From positions 10,634-74,042 of the forward strand of contig DDGG01000008.1 in assembly GCA_002337525.1 (NCBI GenBank): 63,409 nucleotides of DNA. Direction: 5' to 3'. The notes beneath the pieces are model-generated. The model worked only from the letters and a program-made list of their open reading frames with translations. It did not search any database and was not told where the DNA came from. Both the position numbers and the translations under genes were made by a program. This DNA comes from Alphaproteobacteria bacterium UBA1908 (lineage in GTDB: Bacteria; Pseudomonadota; Alphaproteobacteria; Caedimonadales; UBA1908). How positions within the stretch are numbered: the stretch's first letter is position 1; every line of letters starts with the position of its first letter. Below are positions 43,360 to 50,964 of the stretch, one piece after another.

Positions 43360-45027
43360 ATGTTCGATGTTTTGGAGGCTTATTTAAACCTGATTTTGCC
43401 CTCACCTTTCTGGGTCCTTTGGGAACTTGCCCGGAATTATCTGTTTCTCTCAGCAGTTATAATCTTTTTTGTGGGGCTTTTAGTCAGCTTTATTACTTTA
43501 TCTATTTCTTTGTACAAAAAGTATAAAAATTTATTAAGCTTTCAAAAGAAAAATATCATTGCAAATCGACTCTCAGGTCAAAACTGGATTTCTCTTGAGC
43601 GAAAAACACATCATGTAACAGCCCCTCCTGATTTCTTGTCTTTTCTGGGAATTACAAATCTGGATCTAACCTTTGAATCCCTTTTGTTGGCTCTTGATTC
43701 TTCTGATAGGCTTGCCTTTCGTGAATTTGCCTTGTCACCCCAACCGACACCGGCTTGTTTACTTGTTTCTGTTGGTTTTAAGGCAAAACGATTTTTTTGT
43801 GTGACCCGTGATGTGGAGTCCTCTGATACAGGTATGCAACTTATTCTTGGATGGCGGGATATAACAGAAATAGTAGAGGCCCGGATTCATGAAAACCAGC
43901 AAAGAAAATACCAGGTTGACCAGAATATTTGTTTGAACCAGATTTTGGATTCTTTGCCCTGGCCTCTTTGGGTGATGGATAAAAATAGAGATCAAATATC
44001 CTATTGTAACCTTTCTTATGCCAAGGCGCTGGAAACTTCAAAAAAGGAAGTGATTAACAAATCTCTCACTCTTGGGGCTCCCTCTCAAGAGGGTTACGGG
44101 CATGGTGTACAAAAACAGTACACGATTAATGGTGTTCGTAAGTGTTTGGAATTTCAAGAAATTCTAATGGATAGAAATGAAAAATTTCTACACTTTGCTT
44201 TTGACAGAACAGAGGAAAAAGCCCTTAGTAGAAAATTAGAGCGCTATCTTTCATTGTATAGAGAAGTTCTGGAAACCCTATCTGCCGGGGTTGTTATTTA
44301 TGACCCGGATAAGCGAGTCAGTTTTCATAACCATTCCTATACTCAGATGTTTGGTATGGATGATAAATGGTTAAATTCTGGTCCAATGCTTGGAGAAGTT
44401 TTAGATGATTTGAATCGACGCCGGCTTCTATCGGAACAAGCTGATTATCCAACTTATAAAAAGCGAGAAATTAATATGATTTCGGGGCTCCTTTCCCCCT
44501 TTCAGGAACTAATGTATTTGCCGGATCAACGAACTATTCGTAAAATTACGGCACCCCATCCGGCAGGAGGCATTTTTTATATTTTTGAGGATGTAACAAC
44601 GTCTCTTGACCTGGAACGACGCTTTAATACTCAGATTCAGGTTCAAAAATCAACTCTTGATAACTTGTATGAAGGAATTGCCGTTTTTGGTAGCGATAAT
44701 CGTTTGCGATTTACAAATCCCGCTTTTAAGAAGCTATGGGACTGGAACCCGACGACACCAGAAACAACAGGTCACTTATCGGAATTACTAGAGCATATAA
44801 GAAATCTTATTTCCTATGATTCTGATTGGGATGCTTTTAAAGAGAAGCTAATTCACCGACTTACTGACCGGGTTCCAAAAAGGCGTCAAATTCCCCTTAA
44901 GGATAAGCGTTTTTTTGAATTTTCATATACACCTTTACCAGATGGATCGCACTTGTTCGGTTTTCATGACGTTACCTCTTTTATGTCTGAGGCGGCTAAA
45001 AATTCTTCTAACAGGAAAAGTGCCTGA
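43360..45027 (+). CDS. Membrane PAS-domain sensor lacking a kinase domain
   Basis: The protein has 555 residues. One membrane helix (about 25-50) is followed by several PAS domains. These include ILDSLPWPLWVMDKNRDQIS (about 195-214), ETLSAGVVIYDPDKRVSFHNHSY (about 304-326) and the PAS_7-like TLDNLYEGIAVFGSDNRLRFTNPAF (about 431-455). In alphaproteobacterial relatives this order leads into HisKA and HATPase domains, but here the protein stops right after the last PAS domain. Its stop lies 2 bases from the convergent RTX gene. It is either a truncated kinase or a sensor that works through a partner. Confidence 0.78.
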   Translation: MFDVLEAYLNLILPSPFWVLWELARNYLFLSAVIIFFVGLLVSFITLSISLYKKYKNLLSFQKKNIIANRLSGQNWISLERKTHHVTAPPDFLSFLGITNLDLTFESLLLALDSSDRLAFREFALSPQPTPACLLVSVGFKAKRFFCVTRDVESSDTGMQLILGWRDITEIVEARIHENQQRKYQVDQNICLNQILDSLPWPLWVMDKNRDQISYCNLSYAKALETSKKEVINKSLTLGAPSQEGYGHGVQKQYTINGVRKCLEFQEILMDRNEKFLHFAFDRTEEKALSRKLERYLSLYREVLETLSAGVVIYDPDKRVSFHNHSYTQMFGMDDKWLNSGPMLGEVLDDLNRRRLLSEQADYPTYKKREINMISGLLSPFQELMYLPDQRTIRKITAPHPAGGIFYIFEDVTTSLDLERRFNTQIQVQKSTLDNLYEGIAVFGSDNRLRFTNPAFKKLWDWNPTTPETTGHLSELLEHIRNLISYDSDWDAFKEKLIHRLTDRVPKRRQIPLKDKRFFEFSYTPLPDGSHLFGFHDVTSFMSEAAKNSSNRKSA

Positions 45028-45029
45028 TT

Positions 45030-47939
45030 TTACCCCGCAACATCGATGTTAATTCCAGCATCTTGAAGGTCAGAAAATGTTGCAACGGGCGTTGTGATGC
45101 CATGGAGTGTTATGGATCCTCCGTTGTCAAAGTTTATTTGTACATTACCGTTTGCGTCATTGCCAACACTATGACCTGATGCAGGATTATCCAAATCAGC
45201 GATATCCAGACCATCACTATTAATGTCTATAACATCTTCAATACGAAGAACATCTCCCTGACGGATTTTGAAATCCTGGACAATGTCGTCGCCTAAATTA
45301 TATTTCACTGATATTTCAAACGTGTCTGCGCCGCTTCCTCCAATTAGAAGGTCGTCGCCATCTTTACCGTTTAAAAAGTCGTCACCAGAGCCACCAATGA
45401 GAGTGTCATCGCCAGACCCGCCCGATAAAACATCTTCGCCACGTCCTCCATGAAGGTAGTCATCTCCACTGCCTCCGGTAAGAGTATCGTTACCCTGTTG
45501 ACCATAAACCTTATCGTTCCCTGATCCTGAGTCTACCTTGTCATCGTCCCGCCCAGATCGGATAAAGTCGTCACCACTACCTGAATAGATATCGTCTTTA
45601 CCACTTCCGGCATGGATATCATCTTCTCCTGCGCCTCCATAAATGTCATCATCTCCTGATCCAGCTTTGATCAAGTCATCTCCATCACCACCAGAGAGAT
45701 CATCATTTCCACTACCGCCATAAAGACGATCATCTCCGTCATTACCCTGCAGTTTATCGTTGCCAGCGCCCCCTCGCAGGATATCGTCTCCATCTTCACC
45801 ATAAAGCCGATCATCGCCGTTTTGACCCCGCATTTCATCGTTACCAGCCCCCCCTCGCAGGAGGTCGTCATCTGCGCCTCCACGGAGTTTATCATTACCG
45901 ATGCCACCAAAAAGTTCATCATCTCCTGATCCACCCAGTAAGATATCATCTCCCAAATCTCCGACAAGGACATCATTACCTTTTTGGCCACGCAGCTTGT
46001 CATCACCTGCCCCCCCAAAGAGGCTATCATCACCACGGCCTCCGAGGATCAAATCATTGCCTGCATTTGCCCAAAGAACGTCATTACCGTCTCCACCTGA
46101 GATTTTAACATCGCCAAGAGAATATCTTGTACTTGTTAAATCAACAATATCATCACCTTTACCGGCTCGAATTTCTTCTATATCAATGACTCTTGGGCCT
46201 GTTTCATCTCCGTAAAAACTGGAAATATGATCATCGAGAAAGAGCGCATCTTTGCTCGAGGAAAGTTTTAATATGTCATATCCTGCACCCCCATCAAAAA
46301 TATCTTCTGAGCGGTTATATCCACCTACATTGACGACTTCATTTGTTCCAGGATTGCCAGGACTACCAACATTTTTTGCACCATAGCGACTTGTCCAGAC
46401 ATCATCTCCAGAATAGAAGAGTTTATCGTTGCCTTCATTTCCTTCAAGAAGATCTGTTCCTTTGTCTCCATACAGCCGGTCATTACCACCACCACCATAA
46501 AGAGCATCATCTCCGTCGCCACCTCGTAAGACATCGTTGCCGGCCCCGGAAATGACATCCAGATTGTCTTTTCCTATGTCAATTTTGAAAACAACATCGT
46601 CAAAGTCTTTATCTCCTCCTCTTTTAAGATCCTCGATTCCCATTGTAATGGTACCGGACTCTCTGTCGGCAGAGAAAACAAGGTGGGATATGCCATCTCC
46701 ATTAAGGGCATAGCCGTCTCTGGAAGAGGCGAGTGAGTGAAATATACCTTCTCCATCGAAACCATATTGAGATTTTATTTCAACTTCGGGCCCTTCGTTG
46801 GGAACATAGAACAAGGTCGGCGAGCTATCTCTTATTAAGGCAAGGTCGCCAGCATCATTTCTAAATTCAAAGTGACCACTTTCTTCTGAAAAGTCTTGAA
46901 AATTATTACGGGAAAATCCATTCGCGATAACAAAGAAGCCGAGTCGATTCCCGGCTTCTATACCTGAGATTGTAAAAGAGTCACCAACTTCAAGATCTCC
47001 TCCGGATCCTCTTTTACTTGCGTTTTCAAATCCAATATGAACATTAACGATATTACCTTCAGGAGTTACTTCATAATAGCCCAGAACATTTTTGAAGCCT
47101 GCTTCCTCGAACTGGAAGGATACTTCTATATCTTTGGGGTGCGTTACAACCAGGTTGCTTAAATTATTAACGGAAAGTTCTCCATCTCCAAAGAGGATAT
47201 CATTTCCGTCTCCCCCTTTAACAAGATCGTTATCCGCATTTCCAAAGAGAACGTCATTACCTTCTTGACCCAATATCCTATCTTTTCCAGGGCCGGCATG
47301 AATTTCATCATCTCCTTTACCTCCACGAATGATATCACGTGTTATGTGTTCCGGGTTGGGATCCAGTCGGGTATCAATAAAATCATTTCCTTCTCCTGCG
47401 TTAATGCGGACATTTGAAAGAACGGGATCACCTTCAAAAGGTATACCAGAGTTATTATCGCCTGATGTAATACGAATGAGGTCATCACCACCACCAACAT
47501 TAAAAATATAACTGGTGTCCCATAGTGTTTCGTTTTCATTAAGGGTAAGAAGCAGACTATCATCCCCCTGGCCCAGATTAATACGAGCTTTCATAATATC
47601 TTCCAGAGAGAGATTAAGGCCATCTTCTCCAGTGAGACGCAGCTTGAGATTATCTATGCCGTGAAGGGAAAGATCGCGTCCTTCAAATTCTGACGTATTA
47701 CCTCTAAAAATCAATTGGTCAATGATTTCTTCAGAAGCTTCTCCTCGAAGGGAGAAAAGAACAGGATTTATTTCAAAAGGAAAAACGCCGCCTTCATTGG
47801 CTTCCAGTAAACCGGAAGGCATGTCAGGAATAGTATGAAGAGGGATAAAATTTGCATCAGATGAAAATCCAAGACGATTTCCTGATGATTTTAAGCCTTC
47901 AAGGCCCTGATCTGAATTTTGTCGACCCCATAAGCGCAT
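45030..47939 (-). CDS. RTX (hemolysin-type calcium-binding) exoprotein
   Basis: The 969-residue acidic protein has many GGxGxDxLx nonapeptide repeats in three blocks: about 190-255, about 455-510 and the long block about 615-880. A DUF4114-like domain (about 290-450) ends with the DKDFDDVVFKI motif. The last 80 residues lack repeats and should hold the type I secretion signal. There is no N-terminal signal peptide, as expected. Ca2+ drives folding outside the cell. No type I secretion genes are in the window. It could be an adhesin or a surface protein; there is no toxin or enzyme domain that I can see. Confidence 0.9.
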   Translation of the reverse strand: MRLWGRQNSDQGLEGLKSSGNRLGFSSDANFIPLHTIPDMPSGLLEANEGGVFPFEINPVLFSLRGEASEEIIDQLIFRGNTSEFEGRDLSLHGIDNLKLRLTGEDGLNLSLEDIMKARINLGQGDDSLLLTLNENETLWDTSYIFNVGGGDDLIRITSGDNNSGIPFEGDPVLSNVRINAGEGNDFIDTRLDPNPEHITRDIIRGGKGDDEIHAGPGKDRILGQEGNDVLFGNADNDLVKGGDGNDILFGDGELSVNNLSNLVVTHPKDIEVSFQFEEAGFKNVLGYYEVTPEGNIVNVHIGFENASKRGSGGDLEVGDSFTISGIEAGNRLGFFVIANGFSRNNFQDFSEESGHFEFRNDAGDLALIRDSSPTLFYVPNEGPEVEIKSQYGFDGEGIFHSLASSRDGYALNGDGISHLVFSADRESGTITMGIEDLKRGGDKDFDDVVFKIDIGKDNLDVISGAGNDVLRGGDGDDALYGGGGNDRLYGDKGTDLLEGNEGNDKLFYSGDDVWTSRYGAKNVGSPGNPGTNEVVNVGGYNRSEDIFDGGAGYDILKLSSSKDALFLDDHISSFYGDETGPRVIDIEEIRAGKGDDIVDLTSTRYSLGDVKISGGDGNDVLWANAGNDLILGGRGDDSLFGGAGDDKLRGQKGNDVLVGDLGDDILLGGSGDDELFGGIGNDKLRGGADDDLLRGGAGNDEMRGQNGDDRLYGEDGDDILRGGAGNDKLQGNDGDDRLYGGSGNDDLSGGDGDDLIKAGSGDDDIYGGAGEDDIHAGSGKDDIYSGSGDDFIRSGRDDDKVDSGSGNDKVYGQQGNDTLTGGSGDDYLHGGRGEDVLSGGSGDDTLIGGSGDDFLNGKDGDDLLIGGSGADTFEISVKYNLGDDIVQDFKIRQGDVLRIEDVIDINSDGLDIADLDNPASGHSVGNDANGNVQINFDNGGSITLHGITTPVATFSDLQDAGINIDVAG

Positions 47940-47958
47940 TTTTCTACCCCAAGCTTGA

Positions 47959-47973
47959 TTAACATATATTTAA
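47959..47973. promoter_or_regulatory. CtrA-like box TTAA-N7-TTAA upstream of the RTX gene
   Basis: TTAA at 47959-47962 and 47970-47973 enclose seven bases (CATATAT). It lies 19 bases upstream of the RTX start codon, which is close for an activator site and would suit a repressor better. The box also faces the MsrQ-like gene on the other strand, about 135 bases away. Confidence 0.35.
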
Positions 47974-48087
47974 GAGTAACAAAAAAAGATTTACAAAAGG
48001 TAATCAGAAAGAAATATTTTTATATTTTTTTTATATTTAAAAATCAATGTTTTTATTATAAGATAAAAAGATATATTGTTTTTTTTA

Positions 48088-48159
48088 ATAAAAGATGGAT
48101 TGTTCTTATGTCAACATTCTTTCAAACTTTAGAAAATCATAAAAGATGGATTGTTCTTA
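48088..48159 (+). repeat. Perfect 21-base direct repeat at the MsrQ-like gene start
   Basis: The copies at 48088-48108 and 48139-48159 are identical and 51 bases (17 codons) apart. Both encode KRWIVL in the gene frame. A third degenerate copy lies about 25 bases further upstream (KRYIVF). The first copy includes the A of the chosen start codon. Confidence 0.85.
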
Positions 48160-48716
48160 ATTTTCCTCTTTTCATTATGATTCTTCTTCTCTTCATTGAT
48201 GCCACTTATTGGAAGCCTTTAACTGCGTGGAGTGGGTATACTGCCGTTTTTTTATTTTGTGGCCTTTTAATGCTGAACCCTTTACGAACTCTCTTTGCGA
48301 CATCGTCTCTTTTACGCAAGCTGAATAATTATCGGCGTGTCATTGGCGTGGCGAGCTTCAATTATGCTTTTTTACATTTTATGTGCTTCGTTATTAAAAG
48401 AGGAGGTTTTATAGAAAGTTTCAAATGGATCTTTCATCCTGTTTTGCTTCCTGGTTTTATTGCCCTAATAGTTTTTATTCCATTAGCCATAACCAGTAAT
48501 AAATTTTCCTTGAAGCAACTTAAATTTCCAAGATGGAAAAAGCTGCATAATACAGTTTATGTGGCTCAGTGGTGTATTTTTATTCATATGCTTTTGAGAG
48601 GAGGAGAGACTACTTTATATGGGCTACTTTTTTTTGTACCTCTCATGACATTGCAATTGATACGCCGTTATAAGCGAAATCAAAAGAAAGAGCGTCAAAG
48701 CACAAAAACTTCCTAG
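48108..48716 (+). CDS. MsrQ-like heme-binding membrane protein (ferric reductase-like)
   Basis: The 202-residue protein has about six membrane helices. The pattern NYRRVIGVASFNYAFLHFMCF (about 77-97), LAITSNKFSLKQLKF and RWKKLHNTVYVAQWCIFIHML matches MsrQ/YedZ. The His residues in FLH, KLH and IHM are candidate heme ligands. MsrQ passes electrons to the periplasmic methionine-sulfoxide reductase MsrP, but no msrP gene is adjacent. The start is uncertain: an open frame continues 51 codons upstream, and the ATG sits in a direct repeat with no good ribosome site. Confidence 0.78.
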   Translation: MSTFFQTLENHKRWIVLNFPLFIMILLLFIDATYWKPLTAWSGYTAVFLFCGLLMLNPLRTLFATSSLLRKLNNYRRVIGVASFNYAFLHFMCFVIKRGGFIESFKWIFHPVLLPGFIALIVFIPLAITSNKFSLKQLKFPRWKKLHNTVYVAQWCIFIHMLLRGGETTLYGLLFFVPLMTLQLIRRYKRNQKKERQSTKTS

Positions 48717-48723
48717 TTTTCCT

Positions 48724-48764
48724 GAATGAACCGGTTAGAAATAAGGTTTCTTTCCGGTTCATTC
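48724..48764. terminator. Perfect 11-bp hairpin between convergent genes
   Basis: GAATGAACCGG (48724-48734) pairs exactly with CCGGTTCATTC (48754-48764). An inner AGAAA/TTTCT pair extends the stem. It lies between the convergent MsrQ-like and DsbA-like genes, so it is probably a bidirectional terminator, but neither side has a clean T-run. Confidence 0.55.
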
Positions 48765-48780
48765 TAAAAAATTACAAAAG

Positions 48781-49521
48781 TTATAAGCTTTCTTTTTTAA
48801 TTGTTTTTTCCAAAACCTCAAGGGGGATGCCCCCTTCAATAACTTCATCATGGATAATTAATGTGGGCGTTGCAGAAATCCCAAGACTTTCAGCAAGCTT
48901 AAAAGTTGCCATAATTTGATTTTTTAGGCTATCGCTTTTAAAATCTTGTTTGAATCGTTCAAGATTTAAACCAGGAATTGTTTTTGCAAATTGAAAGATC
49001 TCCTTTTCATTCAGAGTAGGGGGAGCTTTATAAATCATATCTTGCATTTGTGCATAAAAACCTTGCTTATGAGCCGCCAGCATTGCTTTTGAACCCAGAA
49101 GAGCAACACTCCCTAAAATAGGAAAGTCTTTAATGGTAACTTTAAGATCTTGATTACGCTCCATGGCTTCAGAAAGTGTTTTTTTAAAGGCCCGGCAATG
49201 ACCACAAAAAGGATCAAGAAACACAACAATATGATCAGATCCATTAACATTTCCCAGGACTGGGTCATTCGAATTCTGGAAAATAAGATCTTTTTTATCT
49301 TTTAAAGCTTTTGCCTGACTTTCCTTTTGGCTGGATATCTTTTTTTCCTGGAGAGCAATCAGGGAAGACTCGATAATCTCTGGATTTTTTAGAAGGAAGT
49401 CTTTGAAATATGAATTTAAATCAGAAATCTGTTGCTTTGAAAAGCTGCTGGCAGAAATCTTCATAGGTAGTAAGAGTGTGATGCCAAGGAGAAATGCGTG
49501 TGATAGGTATTTTAGTGTCAT
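48781..49521 (-). CDS. DsbA-family thiol:disulfide oxidoreductase
   Basis: The 246-residue periplasmic protein has a signal peptide (about 1-24, ending ISASS), an N-terminal helical extension of about 60 residues as in ScsC/BdbD-type proteins, and a thioredoxin fold with CGHC (FLDPFCGHCRAF, about 101-112). The cis-proline loop is SATPTLII (about 216-223). It should oxidise or isomerise disulphides in exported proteins. The N-terminal extension suggests a multimeric form. No dsbB is nearby. Confidence 0.9.
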   Translation of the reverse strand: MTLKYLSHAFLLGITLLLPMKISASSFSKQQISDLNSYFKDFLLKNPEIIESSLIALQEKKISSQKESQAKALKDKKDLIFQNSNDPVLGNVNGSDHIVVFLDPFCGHCRAFKKTLSEAMERNQDLKVTIKDFPILGSVALLGSKAMLAAHKQGFYAQMQDMIYKAPPTLNEKEIFQFAKTIPGLNLERFKQDFKSDSLKNQIMATFKLAESLGISATPTLIIHDEVIEGGIPLEVLEKTIKKESL

Positions 49522-49605
49522 ATGATTATTCCCTATTATTGTTAAATGGTATTCAACTAAGCTGTTCTTATGGGCAGTTTTATTCCTGGACCATTTATGG
49601 TTTTT

Positions 49606-50964
49606 TTAAGTTCCTTGCTCTTTTAATTCATGGGTTGCCATCGCGTGAATATCTTGTGCACGTAAGCGATCTTGAGTATCCTTTAAAGCTTTCATCGATC
49701 GGGCAGATTGAGAAATTGCCAGTTTATAGTTGCCCTGGGCAAATGCTTCTTCTGCCAGTGCAAGCAGCATTTTATCTTTTTTATTTTGCTGACCATAAAT
49801 ACGTGCTAGCAAACGCCATATAAAAGGGTTTTCGGATTCTGACTGCAGTGCAATGCGCAAAGCACTTTCTGCCGGGTGCAAAGTCGATGTTTTATTTTGT
49901 TCAATTAAAGCATGAGCATAAGCAATATTCATTAAAGCATCTTTGGGTTTATACTTTAAGGCTTGTTTATAAAGCTGGGTTGCTTCTACAAGGCGGCCCT
50001 TCTCAAAATACATTTGTGCTTCAAGATCAAGATAATAAGGATCATTAGGAACAATTTTTCTTAATTTTTTCATCAAAGGAAGAGCTTTTTCCAGCTGATT
50101 ATTCCTAAAATAGGCAATAGCGCGTGCTAGCATAGAGAGTTCTGATTCATCAGTTGAAGAGTAAGTTGTTAAAATTTTTATGGGCGAAGATAAAAAAGCT
50201 TCCAACTTTACTTTAAGGCGTTGAAAGGCAGGTTCAAAATGAGGAGGTAACTGATGATTCCTGTGTTGAACAGAGGCTACATAATGTTTTAGAAAAGAAA
50301 CACGGTCTTGAGACAAGGGGTGTGTCCTGTTATAGGCATCTTGCATAGAGGCACTGAGAAGTTCCTGACCTTCAAGGACCTGCATAAAACTTAGAAGTCC
50401 CGAGCTTGGCCACTTTAGAGTTTCCATAAAGCGAACAGCTGCTTGATCGGCAGAGGACTCCTGACCACGGCTGTAATGGAGAAAAGTATCTTGAGCCAAC
50501 TGGGATCCTGCCATTGCCATACCAATAACTGGCTCTGCGTTGCCTGTCATCACAGCTGCAAGGGCGCCAACAAGAACAGAGGCCATGGCTGCCTTGGAGG
50601 ACTTACGTATCATTTCTTCGCGTCGTGCGATATGACCACCTGCTATGTGACCTGTTTCATGGGCAAGAACGCCAACAACTTCTTTTGCATTTTTGGCTTT
50701 TATTAAGAGCCCTGTATTAAGCAGAATCGTATATCGGGTCGTTGCAGCCGCATTTAAATCCGGGTCAACAATGACATAAAGATGAAGTTTTTCAGGGTCA
50801 AGGCCTGCTACCTTAAAGATTGGTCCAGTAAACATCTTAAGGGTTTCTTCAACTTCGCTATCGCGAATTGATGCCCCGCGGGGGAATTCTCTTGCGGCCT
50901 TCATTTGGAAGGGAGCACAAGACAGAGCTAGTAAAATGAAAAAGAGGAAGAACTTCCTAGTCAA
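49606..50964 (-). CDS. M48 metalloprotease with TPR domain, BepA-like
   Basis: The 452-residue periplasmic protease has a signal peptide (about 1-23) and a zinc site HETGH in VLAHETGHIAGGHIA (about 93-107). A second helix holds the third ligand (ESSADQAAVRFM). The TPR region (about 260-440) includes KKLRKIVPNDPYYLDLEA. BepA-type enzymes check LptD and outer-membrane assembly. The start is TTG behind GGAGG with a 7-base gap, overlapping the rne stop by 8 bases; the ATG/TTG further upstream lies deep inside rne. Expression is therefore coupled to rne. Confidence 0.9.
   Translation of the reverse strand: MTRKFFLFFILLALSCAPFQMKAAREFPRGASIRDSEVEETLKMFTGPIFKVAGLDPEKLHLYVIVDPDLNAAATTRYTILLNTGLLIKAKNAKEVVGVLAHETGHIAGGHIARREEMIRKSSKAAMASVLVGALAAVMTGNAEPVIGMAMAGSQLAQDTFLHYSRGQESSADQAAVRFMETLKWPSSGLLSFMQVLEGQELLSASMQDAYNRTHPLSQDRVSFLKHYVASVQHRNHQLPPHFEPAFQRLKVKLEAFLSSPIKILTTYSSTDESELSMLARAIAYFRNNQLEKALPLMKKLRKIVPNDPYYLDLEAQMYFEKGRLVEATQLYKQALKYKPKDALMNIAYAHALIEQNKTSTLHPAESALRIALQSESENPFIWRLLARIYGQQNKKDKMLLALAEEAFAQGNYKLAISQSARSMKALKDTQDRLRAQDIHAMATHELKEQGT

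Noticed and set aside
45350..46100. CRISPR-like regular short repeats
   Set aside because: The period is 27 bases with coding constraint (nonapeptide RTX repeats), with no unique spacers and no cas genes.
45268..46555. Several ORFs antisense to the RTX gene with Pro/Ser/His-rich products
   Set aside because: They are mirror images of the GGxGxD repeat codons; composition is fully explained by the RTX gene.
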